A program made the position numbers and the translations under genes. The notes beneath the pieces were generated by a model that worked only from the letters and a program-made list of their open reading frames with translations, did not search any database and was not told where the DNA came from. Source: Litoreibacter ponti (lineage in GTDB: Bacteria > Pseudomonadota > Alphaproteobacteria > Rhodobacterales > Rhodobacteraceae). Taken from it: a DNA stretch of 64,000 bases. Below are positions 16,162 through 24,348 of the stretch, one piece after another. The stretch is from NCBI RefSeq assembly GCF_003054285.1, contig NZ_QBKS01000002.1:124001-188000 (forward strand), in the 5' to 3' direction. The stretch's first letter is position 1, and each line of letters opens with the position of its first letter.

Positions 16162-16986
16162 ATGGCCGATCTGCTGACGCTCGAAAACCTGGGCAACCTC
16201 CTGATGCTATGCTTCCTGCAAGCGGTGCTGGGCTTCGACAACCTGCTCTACATCTCGATCGAGAGCCAGCGCGCGCCGGTGGCGCAGCAAAAGGCGGTGC
16301 GCTTCTGGGGCATCATCCTGGCGGTGGCCCTGCGGATCATCTTGCTGTTCACAATGGTCTCGCTGCTCAGCTCCCTGACCGAGCCGTTCTATATCTTCGA
16401 CTGGGAAGGGGTGATCACCGGCGGCGTGAACTTCGCCACCTGCGTCTTTGTATTTGGCGGTATTTTCATCATGTACACGGCGGTCAAGGAGATCGGCCAC
16501 ATGTTGTCGGTCGAACATCTCGGCCATGATGTCAGTGGCAAATCCGGTAAATCCGCAGTGCAGGTGGTGATGCTGATCATCTTCATGAACCTGATCTTCA
16601 GCTTCGACTCGGTCCTGTCGGCCATCGCAATTACCGAAGTATTCCCGGTGCTGGCCGCCGCAATCCTGATCTCGGGCCTTGCGATGTTGCTGTTGGCCGA
16701 TGGTGTGACAGAGTTCCTGCAGAGAAATCGGATGTACGAGGTTCTCGGCCTGTTCATCCTGCTGATCGTGGGCGTGGTGCTGCTGGGTGAAGCCGGCGTG
16801 GCCGCAGCGCACGCGGCCCACGACGACGATCTGCAGATGAAGATTTTCGGCTATCCCATTATTCCGATGTCGAAATCTACCTTCTACTTCTCCGTCATCG
16901 TGCTGTTTGCGGTCGAGATCATCCAGTCGGGCTATGCCCGCAAGCTGGCCGCAGAGCGCGCAGGCACGCAAGGCGGCGGTCACTAA
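16162..16986 (+). CDS. terC: TerC-family integral membrane protein
   Basis: A 274-aa inner-membrane protein with about seven hydrophobic segments. The family signature is present twice: QAVLGFDNLLYI (about 20-31) and LIFSFDSVLSAIAIT (about 149-163), whose membrane-embedded aspartates are conserved in TerC. TerC proteins are linked to tellurite resistance, metal (manganese) export and envelope stress. It is followed 58 nt later by the microprotein/XpaC/TelA run. It may be the first gene of that unit. Confidence 0.9.
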   Translation: MADLLTLENLGNLLMLCFLQAVLGFDNLLYISIESQRAPVAQQKAVRFWGIILAVALRIILLFTMVSLLSSLTEPFYIFDWEGVITGGVNFATCVFVFGGIFIMYTAVKEIGHMLSVEHLGHDVSGKSGKSAVQVVMLIIFMNLIFSFDSVLSAIAITEVFPVLAAAILISGLAMLLLADGVTEFLQRNRMYEVLGLFILLIVGVVLLGEAGVAAAHAAHDDDLQMKIFGYPIIPMSKSTFYFSVIVLFAVEIIQSGYARKLAAERAGTQGGGH

Positions 16987-17044
16987 CTGGTAACTGTCGG
17001 GGGAAGCGCCTATGTTTCCCCTGAACACACTTGCTGGGGGGCCC

Positions 17045-17125
17045 ATGTCGGCCGGAGCGCTTCAAAAGATCGCCTATGTGCTGCTACTTGGCCTCGTCGC
17101 CTTGGCCTCAAGCGGGGTGCTGTGA
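17045..17125 (+). CDS. 26-aa membrane microprotein coupled to XpaC-like gene
   Basis: A short reading frame starting MSAGALQKIAYVLLLG and ending SSGVL. Residues 7-22 form one hydrophobic segment, enough to span the membrane. Its TGA overlaps the ATG of the XpaC-like gene (TGATG), a normal sign of translational coupling, and it lies in an unbroken gene run. Ribosome-site support is weak (only a GGGGGG stretch upstream). It may be a small membrane partner of the XpaC-like protein or simply a coupling leader. Confidence 0.55.
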   Translation: MSAGALQKIAYVLLLGLVALASSGVL

Positions 17126-18003
17126 TGGCGCAGAAGTTCGGCGGGCAGTACAGCCCCGGCGGGAATTCGAACGCGCCAAAGCCCGCATTTGGCGGGGCGA
17201 AACCGGTCGTTGGGCGCACCCGTGCAAACCTTTTGTTTCTCGCGGCCCTGCCCGTGCTTTTCACAGCGTTCAGCGGCGGCGCGGCAGGCATGGCCACAGC
17301 CCTTGGCGCCTTCGCGTTGATGATCCTTGGCGCCTGGTTGACGCGTGAAGGGATCGACGCACAAGCGGCCTACGATGCCCGCACCATTGCCCGCAGACCC
17401 GCAATACCGCGCAAGATTTTCGGCGGCATCGCTTTAGCCTTGGGCGTGGCCGTTGCGACGCTGGACACCTCTATCATGGACGGCGTGCTGTACGGCGCGA
17501 TTGCCTTGGTGCTGCACCTGACCGCCTTCGGGCTCGACCCGTTGAAAAACAAGGTGGCCGAAGGCGTCGACACGTTCCAGACCGACCGCGTCGCCCGCGC
17601 GGTGGAAGAGGCAGAGCGGCATCTGAGCGCGATGCTCGATGCGATCAAAAGCGCAGGCGACCGGGTGATGATCGCCCGGGTGGAGCAGTTTCAGGCGACC
17701 GCTCGCGCCATGTTTCGCACGGTCGAGGATGACCCGCGCGACCTGACCTCCGCACGGCGATATCTGGGCGTCTACCTGCTGGGCGCGAAGGACGCGACGA
17801 TCAAGTTCGCCAAGCTCTACGCCCAGAACCGCGACCCGGACGTCAAAGCGGATTACACCGCCCTTCTTGACGATCTAGAAGCAAATTTCACCGCGAAAAA
17901 TCAGGCACTTCTGACTGATAATCGCACCGACCTCGACATTGAAATCGATGTGCTGCGCGACCGTTTGCAGCGCGAAGGCATCAGACTGCCCGAAGGAGAC
18001 TGA
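17125..18003 (+). CDS. XpaC-like membrane protein (5-bromo-4-chloroindolyl phosphate hydrolysis family)
   Basis: A 292-aa protein with a polar Gly/Lys-rich N-terminus, hydrophobic segments at about 33-70 and 97-137, and a soluble alpha-helical C-terminal domain (about 140-292) containing DTFQTDRVARAVEEAERHL and RRYLGVYLLGAKDATIKF. This matches the XpaC family, which is nearly always next to telA, as here (telA starts 5 nt after the stop). The family's phosphatase label comes from an old dye assay and should not be taken as its function. Likely an inner-membrane partner of TelA in stress tolerance. Confidence 0.82.
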   Translation: MAQKFGGQYSPGGNSNAPKPAFGGAKPVVGRTRANLLFLAALPVLFTAFSGGAAGMATALGAFALMILGAWLTREGIDAQAAYDARTIARRPAIPRKIFGGIALALGVAVATLDTSIMDGVLYGAIALVLHLTAFGLDPLKNKVAEGVDTFQTDRVARAVEEAERHLSAMLDAIKSAGDRVMIARVEQFQATARAMFRTVEDDPRDLTSARRYLGVYLLGAKDATIKFAKLYAQNRDPDVKADYTALLDDLEANFTAKNQALLTDNRTDLDIEIDVLRDRLQREGIRLPEGD

Positions 18004-18007
18004 CCCC

Positions 18008-19192
18008 ATGTCCCAGACCATCCGCGAGAAAGCCGCGCAATCCACCCAAGCTGTCGAAGAGTTGCAGGCGGTGGTGCTCGAGGAGCCCTCGACCGAGCTG
18101 GTGCCGCTGGCCCAGGCCGACGCGCCCGTGGCCGAGAATATCCGCAAGCGCATGGCCGAGATTGACATAACGGACACCAATTCCATCGTCTCGTTCGGGT
18201 CGACCGCGCAGTCGGGCCTGCAAGAGATCAGCCAGTCGATGCTGCAGGACGTAAAGAACAAGGATGTGGGCCCGGCGGGCAACTCCCTGCGCGACATCGT
18301 CACCACGATCCGGGGCTTCAACATCTCCGAGATGGACATGCGCCGCGAACGGTCGTGGTGGGAAAAGCTGCTGGGCCGCGCCGCGCCCGCCGCCAATTTC
18401 ATGGCCCGCTACGAAGACGTGCAAGGCCAGATCGACCGGATCACCGACAACCTGCTGAACCACGAACATGTCCTGCTGAAGGATATCAAATCGCTCGACG
18501 TGCTCTATGACCGGACGCTCGATTTCTACAACGAACTGGCGCTCTACATTACCGCCGGCGAAGAGAAACTGGCCGAGCTGGACAGCACCGACATCCCCGC
18601 CAAGGAAGCTGCGGTCGATGCGGCCCCCGAGGATCAAAAGGTGATGGCGGCCCAAGAGCTGCGCGACCTGCGCGCCGCCCGCGACGATCTGGAGCGCCGG
18701 GTGCATGACCTGAAGCTCACGCGGCAGGTAACGATGCAGTCCCTGCCCTCGATCCGGCTCGTGCAGGAAAATGACAAGTCGCTGGTCACCAAGATCAACT
18801 CGACGCTCGTGAACACCGTGCCTTTGTGGGAGACGCAGTTGGCGCAGGCCCTGACGATCCAGCGCTCGTCCGAGGCCGCCGCCGCCGTGCGTGACGCCAA
18901 CGATCTGACCAACGAGCTGCTGACCGCCAATGCCGAGAACCTGCGCACCGCCAACGCCGCCGTGCGCCAAGAGATGGAACGCGGCGTGTTCGACATCGAG
19001 GCCGTGAAACGGGCCAACGCCGATCTGGTCGCCACGATCGAGGAAAGCCTGCAGATCGCCGATGAAGGCAAGCGTAAGCGGGCCGAGGCAGAAGCGGAGA
19101 TGGAGAAGATGGAGAAAGAGCTGCGCACGACGCTCGCCGCCGCGTCTTCCACCAAGTCGGGCACTGGCGATAATATCGGAACCTCTGTCTAG
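18008..19192 (+). CDS. telA: TelA-family (toxic anion resistance) protein
   Basis: A 394-aa soluble, almost wholly alpha-helical protein. Diagnostic stretches are RERSWWEKLLGR (about 114-125), YEDVQGQIDRITDNL, DVLYDRTLDFYNELALYI, and near the C-terminus FDIEAVKRANADLVATIEES. Long heptad-rich parts suggest coiled coils. TelA proteins are associated with tellurite, antibiotic and envelope-stress tolerance, with no known enzyme activity. It follows the XpaC-like gene directly; the DUF2927 gene starts 3 nt after its stop. Confidence 0.9.
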   Translation: MSQTIREKAAQSTQAVEELQAVVLEEPSTELVPLAQADAPVAENIRKRMAEIDITDTNSIVSFGSTAQSGLQEISQSMLQDVKNKDVGPAGNSLRDIVTTIRGFNISEMDMRRERSWWEKLLGRAAPAANFMARYEDVQGQIDRITDNLLNHEHVLLKDIKSLDVLYDRTLDFYNELALYITAGEEKLAELDSTDIPAKEAAVDAAPEDQKVMAAQELRDLRAARDDLERRVHDLKLTRQVTMQSLPSIRLVQENDKSLVTKINSTLVNTVPLWETQLAQALTIQRSSEAAAAVRDANDLTNELLTANAENLRTANAAVRQEMERGVFDIEAVKRANADLVATIEESLQIADEGKRKRAEAEAEMEKMEKELRTTLAAASSTKSGTGDNIGTSV

Positions 19193-19195
19193 GCG

Positions 19196-20143
19196 ATGCT
19201 GGGGCGCTGGCATCATATCGCGGGACTTTGCGCGGCGGGAATGATCCTCGCCGCCTGCGAAGAGCCCGTGACCAGTCCGCGCCCCGAACAACGTACCGCT
19301 CCCAAGCCTGCGCCCGTGGTGCAGGTGGAGCCGTCCGAGCGGTCGAAAGAGCTGTCGAGCTACTATGCCCGCGTTCAGCAACAGTTGTTGACCCAAGGCC
19401 TGCTGCGCACCGATGGCGGCGGGATCGACACGCCCTTCTCGAAGCGCCAGCTGGTGGAAAACTTCATCCAGATCGGGGTGTTCAACGAGTTCACGCTGGT
19501 CGACGGGCTTTACACCAATGCGCGCTCCGAAGGGCGTGTGCAAAGGTGGGAAAAACCGGTCAACATCTCGATGCAGTTCGGCGATGCCGTCACGCCAGAG
19601 ATACGCAAGCAGGACCGACAGACCGTAGCCAACTATGCCCGCCGCTTGGGTCGGGTGACCGGCAACCGGGTTGCCACGACCTCAGGTCGGGGAAATTTCC
19701 ATGTTGCCGTGCTGACCGTGGACGAGATCGAGGCGTTCGGGCCGCAGCTGATGCGCCTGATCCCCGGGCTGGATGCGGGCATCGCGGCGCAGATCACCTC
19801 TATGCCGCGCCCGATCTACTGCGCGGTCTACGCCTTCTCGGACGCCGACAAGCCGGACAGTTTCCACTCCGCGGTGGCGATCATCCGGGCCGAACACCCG
19901 GACCTGTTGCGCCGCAGCTGCTATCACGAAGAGATCGCCCAAGGTCTGGGCCTGAGCAATGACAGCCCCGCCGCGCGGCCTTCGATCTTCAATGATGACG
20001 ACGAATTTGCATTGCTGACCCGCCATGACGAGCTGCTGCTGCAAATCCTTTATGACAAGCGCCTGCCGCTTGGCGCGACCCCGCGCGAGGCGCGCCCGGT
20101 GATCGAGGTTCTGGCCTCTGAACTGCTGGGCGGCGAGAGTTAA
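19196..20143 (+). CDS. DUF2927 lipoprotein
   Basis: A 315-aa lipoprotein. The signal ends in MILAAC (lipobox LAAC), followed by a Pro-rich linker, then a DUF2927 domain from about residue 60: TPFSKRQLVENFIQIGVFNEF, RWEKPVNISMQFG, and CYHEEIAQGLGLSNDSP. The HEEIAQGLGL segment resembles the zinc-binding HExxx...GLG arrangement of metalloproteases, though the usual HExxH is incomplete, so catalysis is uncertain. Likely on the periplasmic face. The gene is embedded between telA and the SPFH gene. Confidence 0.82.
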   Translation: MLGRWHHIAGLCAAGMILAACEEPVTSPRPEQRTAPKPAPVVQVEPSERSKELSSYYARVQQQLLTQGLLRTDGGGIDTPFSKRQLVENFIQIGVFNEFTLVDGLYTNARSEGRVQRWEKPVNISMQFGDAVTPEIRKQDRQTVANYARRLGRVTGNRVATTSGRGNFHVAVLTVDEIEAFGPQLMRLIPGLDAGIAAQITSMPRPIYCAVYAFSDADKPDSFHSAVAIIRAEHPDLLRRSCYHEEIAQGLGLSNDSPAARPSIFNDDDEFALLTRHDELLLQILYDKRLPLGATPREARPVIEVLASELLGGES

Positions 20144-20169
20144 CCCCAACCTGTAAGGACACGGATTAT

Positions 20170-21285
20170 ATGGGTATTTTCGATTTTCTGACCGGCGAGT
20201 TCATCGACGTCATCCATTGGGTCGATGACAGCCGCGACACGATGGTCTGGCGGTTCGAGCGCGAAGGCCACGAGATCAAGTATGGCGCCAAGCTGACCGT
20301 ACGCGAAGGTCAGGCGGCGGTATTTGTCCATGAGGGCCAGCTGGCGGATGTGTTCACGCCGGGGCTCTATATGCTCGAGACGAACAACATGCCCGTGCTG
20401 ACCACGATGCAGCACTGGGATCACGGCTTCAAATCGCCCTTCAAGTCCGAGATCTACTTCGTCAACACCACGCGCTTTAATGATCTGAAATGGGGCACGA
20501 AGAACCCGATCATGCTGCGCGACCCCGAATTCGGCCCGCTGCGTCTGCGTGCCTTTGGCACTTATTCCGTCCGGGTGACCGACCCTGCGAAGTTCCTGTC
20601 TGAAATCGTCGGCACCGATGGCGAGTTCACGATGGATGAGATCAGCTACCAGATCCGCAATATCATCGTGCAAGAGTTCTCCCGGGCGATTGCCTCCTCT
20701 GGTATTCCAGCGCTTGATATGGCGGCAAACACCGCCGATCTGGGCAAGCTGATCGCCGCGGCGATCACGCCCATCGTCGCGCAATACGGCCTGTCGATCC
20801 CCGAATTCTACATTGAAAACATAAGCCTGCCCCCCGCTGTTGAAGCTGCTTTGGACAAGCGGACCTCCGTGGGCATCGCGGGCGATCTGGGCAAGTTCAC
20901 GCAGTACTCCGCAGCAGAGGCGATGACCGCTGCGGCCTCCAATCCCGGTGCGGCCGGAGGTGGCATGGGCGCGGGCATAGGCGCCGGGCTGGGTATGGCG
21001 ATGGCAGGTCAGATGGGCGCGGGCGGACCATGGGGCCAAGCGCCCGCTGCAGCGGCTCCGTCACCGCCACCGCCGCCGGTCGAGCATGTCTGGCATATTG
21101 CAGAAGCGGGCGAGACCAAGGGGCCGTTTTCCAAGGCCGCGTTGGGTCGCATGGCCGCCGAGGGCAGCCTGAGCCGCGAAAGCTTGGTCTGGACGCCCGG
21201 TCAGGATGGCTGGATGCGGGCCGAAGATGTGCAAGAGCTTGCGCAGCTCTTCACCATCCTGCCACCACCTCCGCCGCCCGCCTGA
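20170..21285 (+). CDS. SPFH-domain protein with C-terminal GYF_2-like domain (YdjI-like)
   Basis: A 371-aa protein. Residues about 30-250 are an SPFH (band-7) domain of the virion-core/YdjI type: AKLTVREGQAAVFVHEGQ, SVRVTDPAKFLSEIVG, and FYIENISLPPAVEAALDKR. An Ala/Gly/Pro-rich linker (about 262-305) leads to a 50-residue GYF_2-like domain with WHIAEAGETKGPFSKAAL and LVWTPGQDGW. SPFH proteins assemble on membranes; in Bacillus a related protein works with a zinc-ribbon membrane protein to recruit PspA. A zinc-ribbon membrane gene three genes downstream fits that pairing. AAGGA precedes the start. Confidence 0.85.
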   Translation: MGIFDFLTGEFIDVIHWVDDSRDTMVWRFEREGHEIKYGAKLTVREGQAAVFVHEGQLADVFTPGLYMLETNNMPVLTTMQHWDHGFKSPFKSEIYFVNTTRFNDLKWGTKNPIMLRDPEFGPLRLRAFGTYSVRVTDPAKFLSEIVGTDGEFTMDEISYQIRNIIVQEFSRAIASSGIPALDMAANTADLGKLIAAAITPIVAQYGLSIPEFYIENISLPPAVEAALDKRTSVGIAGDLGKFTQYSAAEAMTAAASNPGAAGGGMGAGIGAGLGMAMAGQMGAGGPWGQAPAAAAPSPPPPPVEHVWHIAEAGETKGPFSKAALGRMAAEGSLSRESLVWTPGQDGWMRAEDVQELAQLFTILPPPPPPA

Positions 21286-21355
21286 CCGCTTGCCGAAGGC
21301 CGAGAGATCACAACACGGTGTTCCCCGCTGCGCAGCGCGGGAGGTTTCGGGTAAC

Positions 21356-21907
21356 ATGCCACCGATGACCTTTTCATTGCCCCATAGACGCACTTGGTTG
21401 AAATGGCTCCATTGGGGGATCCTGCCGTTCTTCGTGTGGTTCCTGTTCGCCGATCCAGACGCGCTGCGCCGGGCGGGCAAGTGGGTGTTCCGCTTCCACT
21501 CGGTGATGGGGTTGATTTTCGTCACGCTGGCGTTGGCCTGGACGGCGACTTATCTGCGCTCGGGGCTGGCATCGCGACCCGGCCCGAAGCTACCCTGCTG
21601 GGCGAGGCGGGTGCATCGCGCGATGCATGTCACGCTGGTCTGGGGCCTGTTTCTTGTGGCGTTCGGTGGCTTTTTGCTGGGACTGACCTCGACCGTGACG
21701 CTTTGGGCGGGGGGTATCATTCCCATAGCCCCACCGATGGGCTGGCCGAAGCTGAACGCGCTCGTCGGAGACGCGCATACCTACCAATTCTACCTGCTGG
21801 CTGGGCTCGCGGCCGCGCATGCGGGCTTCCACATTTGGCGACATTATCACTTGCGCGACAACGCGCTTCGTATCATGGCACCAAAGGCGATGCATAGGTG
21901 GCTTTGA
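21356..21907 (+). CDS. Cytochrome b561-like membrane protein (paralogue 1)
   Basis: A 183-aa protein with four or five hydrophobic segments and histidines positioned as possible haem ligands: LKWLHWG, FRFHSVMG, RRVHRAMHVTLVWG and AAAHAGFHIWRH. This resembles prokaryotic cytochrome b561 domains, which pass electrons to or from quinones across the inner membrane. It shares RPGPKL, HIWRH and a C-terminal PKAMH with the next gene, so the two are paralogues. GGAGG lies 11 nt before the ATG at 21356. Confidence 0.72.
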   Translation: MPPMTFSLPHRRTWLKWLHWGILPFFVWFLFADPDALRRAGKWVFRFHSVMGLIFVTLALAWTATYLRSGLASRPGPKLPCWARRVHRAMHVTLVWGLFLVAFGGFLLGLTSTVTLWAGGIIPIAPPMGWPKLNALVGDAHTYQFYLLAGLAAAHAGFHIWRHYHLRDNALRIMAPKAMHRWL

Positions 21908-21908
21908 G

Positions 21909-22319
21909 ATGACACGGGACGGGTGGAACAAGGCGCTCCATTGGAGCCATTCGGGCCTGATGGGTCTGGTGCTGCTGGCGCCCTCGACCCTGGTTCTGGC
22001 GCTCTACGCTGCCTGCGCTCTGGCATGGGCCGGGATTTTTGCGTGGCGTGGCCCGGCGCATAGACCCGGTCCAAAACTCGAGGGCGCGGCCCGGCTGTTT
22101 CACATCTGGGGCCATCGGGCGTTGTATCTGGGCGCGGCTGTCGCGGGGATCAGCGCGGTCGCCACGATCTTTGGCATTGAGACTCCTTTACACCAACTGA
22201 TCCTGGCGCTCTTCGCCGGCGGGATGCTGCACGCGATTTTCCATCTATGGCGGCATACGACCTTGATGGATGGGGCGCTGAAGCTGATCTTGCCCAAAGC
22301 GATGCACGGGATTCTGTAG
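21909..22319 (+). CDS. Cytochrome b561-like membrane protein (paralogue 2, short)
   Basis: A 136-aa relative of the preceding protein, with KALHWSHSGLMG, HRPGPKL, FHIWGHRALYLG, MLHAIFHLWRH and PKAMHGIL. It has about four hydrophobic segments and lacks the loop of paralogue 1 between the RPGPKL block and the last segments. The His pairs needed for haem are kept. The ATG is 1 nt after the previous stop, so the two were probably made by tandem duplication and may form a heteromer. Confidence 0.68.
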   Translation: MTRDGWNKALHWSHSGLMGLVLLAPSTLVLALYAACALAWAGIFAWRGPAHRPGPKLEGAARLFHIWGHRALYLGAAVAGISAVATIFGIETPLHQLILALFAGGMLHAIFHLWRHTTLMDGALKLILPKAMHGIL

Positions 22320-22320
22320 C

Positions 22321-23412
22321 ATGGCCGATACCGTCATCGAGCAGCACCGCTTCCCCTGCGACACCTGCGGCTCGGACTTGCGCTTTGATCCCAGCACAGG
22401 GCAGATGACCTGCTATCATTGCGGCAACACCGAGCCGCTGAGCAGCGGCAACGCCCGCGATATCAGCGAGCTGGATTTCAACGCGGCCATCGCCAACGCG
22501 CTCGACGCCGCGGAGATGGAAGAAACCCGCGTCTCCACCTGCCCCAACTGCGCGGCGCAGGTCGCGTTCGATCCTGACACACACGCGGCGGAATGCCCGT
22601 TCTGCGCCACGCCCGTCGTGACCGATACCGGCACCCACCGCCATATCAAGCCCCGCGCCGTTCTGCCGTTCCAGATCGAGGAGCGCGCCGCCAAATCCCG
22701 CATGACCGACTGGCTGGGCGGGCTCTGGTTCGCGCCCAATGGGCTGCAGGACTACGCCAAGAAGGGCCGCGCGCTCAGCGGTATCTACGTGCCCCACTGG
22801 ACCTATGACGCGGACACCAAGACCGCATATACCGGCCAGCGCGGCACAGTGTACTACGAGACCCGCACCGTCGTGCGTGATGGCAAGCGGCGTCAGCAGA
22901 GGGTCGCCAAGACCCGGTGGACGGGGGTTCGCGGACGGGTCGCACGGGCCTTCGACGATGTGCTGGTGCTTGCCTCCTCCTCGCTGCCGCGCCGCTACAC
23001 CGAACGGCTGGCCCCGTGGGACTTATCGCACCTCGTGCCTTACTCACCCGAATACCTCGCGGGGTTTCGCGCCGAAGGCTACACCGTGTCGTTGCAGGAC
23101 GGCTTTAATGATGCTCGGGCCAAGATGGACGCGATGATTACCCGAGACATCCGTTTCGACATCGGTGGCGACAAGCAGCGCATCACCTCCGCCCAGACGC
23201 AGGTTCGCGATGTCACGTTCAAACATATCCTGCTGCCGGTCTGGATGGCGGCCTACAAGTATCGCGGGCGCACCTATCGCTTCGTGGTAAACGGCCAGAC
23301 CGGCCATGTGCAGGGCGAGCGGCCGTATTCGCGCGCAAAAATCGCCGTGGCCGTGATCCTGGGCTTGCTCGTGGCGGGGGCGCTCGGCTACATGTTTGCG
23401 CTAACACAGTAA
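22321..23412 (+). CDS. Double zinc-ribbon, single-pass membrane protein (YdjG-like)
   Basis: A 363-aa protein. Two zinc ribbons open it: C13-x2-C16 with C31-x2-C34, and C74-x2-C77 with C92-x2-C95. A soluble domain of about 230 residues follows (LPFQIEERAAKSRMTDWLGG, GIYVPHWTYDADTKTAYTG, FKHILLPVWMAAYKYRGR), and a single membrane segment closes the protein (about 339-361). Such proteins are often mislabelled PriA-like helicases because of the zinc ribbons; there is no helicase motif. B. subtilis YdjG has this type of layout and pairs with an SPFH protein. The ATG is 1 nt past the previous stop. Confidence 0.82.
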   Translation: MADTVIEQHRFPCDTCGSDLRFDPSTGQMTCYHCGNTEPLSSGNARDISELDFNAAIANALDAAEMEETRVSTCPNCAAQVAFDPDTHAAECPFCATPVVTDTGTHRHIKPRAVLPFQIEERAAKSRMTDWLGGLWFAPNGLQDYAKKGRALSGIYVPHWTYDADTKTAYTGQRGTVYYETRTVVRDGKRRQQRVAKTRWTGVRGRVARAFDDVLVLASSSLPRRYTERLAPWDLSHLVPYSPEYLAGFRAEGYTVSLQDGFNDARAKMDAMITRDIRFDIGGDKQRITSAQTQVRDVTFKHILLPVWMAAYKYRGRTYRFVVNGQTGHVQGERPYSRAKIAVAVILGLLVAGALGYMFALTQ

Positions 23413-23427
23413 CCCGAGGACGGTTCC

Positions 23428-24348
23428 ATGATCCTATGCTGCGGCGAGGCCCTGATCGACATGCTGCCCCGCGAGACCACGGCGGGCGAGCCCGCCTTCG
23501 CACCCTACGCTGGCGGCGCGGTATTCAACACGGCGATTGCCTTGGGGCGATTGGGAGCCGAGCCGGGCTTCTTCTCAGGACTGTCTACGGATTTATTTGG
23601 CGAGCTCTTGGTCGAGAAACTGTCCGAAGCCGGGGCCTCGGCGGAACTCGCCCATCGCTCCGACCGCCCGACGACGCTGGCCTTCGTGCGGCTCGAGGAC
23701 GGGCATGCGACCTACACGTTTTACGACGAGAACAGCGCTCTGCGGGTCATGACCGAGAACGACCTGCCGACATTACCCGCGTCTGTCAAAGCACTGTTTT
23801 TCGGGGGTATTTCCCTTGTGGGCGAGCCGTGCGGTTCCGCGTATGAGGCGTTGATGGCCCGCGAAGCCGACGCCCGTGTGAGCATGATCGACCCAAATAT
23901 CCGCCCCTCCTTCGTGACCGACCGCGCGGCCTATGTCGCCCGGATCAGCGCGATGATGGCGCAGGCCGACATCGTGAAGCTCAGCGATGAGGACCTGCAT
24001 TGGCTCGAAGGGGATGGCGATCTGGCGGACCTTGCCCGCAGCATCGTCGACCGTGGCGCAAAGATCGTCCTGATCACCGAAGGCGCCAAAGGCGCGAGGG
24101 CCTATACCGCCGCCCACACGGTCCTTGTCCCGGCTGAGAAGGTCGACGTCGTCGATACCGTCGGTGCGGGCGACACGTTTAACGCAGGCGTGCTTTCGGC
24201 GCTTCAAAAGGCGAAAGCTTTGGACAAGGCAACCCTCGCTGACGCGCCCGAAGCACTGCTGCGCGACGCGCTCACCATGGGCATCCGCACTGCCGCGATC
24301 ACAGTCTCGCGCGCAGGGGCAAATCCGCCCTGGGCATCTGAGCTGTGA
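23428..24348 (+). CDS. PfkB-family carbohydrate kinase, fructokinase-like
   Basis: A 306-aa ribokinase-fold sugar kinase. The N-terminal GGAVFNTAIALGRLG block (29-43) binds sugar and the C-terminal DTVGAGDTFNAG motif (243-254) carries the catalytic Asp D249 and anion hole. The overall pattern resembles fructokinases. It acts in the cytosol, transferring ATP phosphate to a sugar; the sugar is inferred. Its TGA overlaps the GTG start of dtd. Confidence 0.88.
   Translation: MILCCGEALIDMLPRETTAGEPAFAPYAGGAVFNTAIALGRLGAEPGFFSGLSTDLFGELLVEKLSEAGASAELAHRSDRPTTLAFVRLEDGHATYTFYDENSALRVMTENDLPTLPASVKALFFGGISLVGEPCGSAYEALMAREADARVSMIDPNIRPSFVTDRAAYVARISAMMAQADIVKLSDEDLHWLEGDGDLADLARSIVDRGAKIVLITEGAKGARAYTAAHTVLVPAEKVDVVDTVGAGDTFNAGVLSALQKAKALDKATLADAPEALLRDALTMGIRTAAITVSRAGANPPWASEL

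Noticed and set aside
17125..18003. Phosphatase acting on indolyl phosphate
   Set aside because: The XpaC family name comes from a dye-hydrolysis phenotype. No phosphatase motif is visible, so no enzyme activity is claimed.
17981..19543. A 520-codon open frame on the minus strand opposite telA and the DUF2927 gene
   Set aside because: It is antisense to two well-supported genes, is His/Gln/Arg/Gly-rich as expected from reversed GC-rich codons, and has no domain or ribosome site. Similar long antisense frames at 26192-27880, 42283-43764, 52621-54246 and 59179-60801 were rejected for the same reasons.
22321..23412. PriA-like primosomal helicase
   Set aside because: Only the zinc ribbons resemble PriA. 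There are no Walker or helicase motifs, and the protein ends in a membrane segment.
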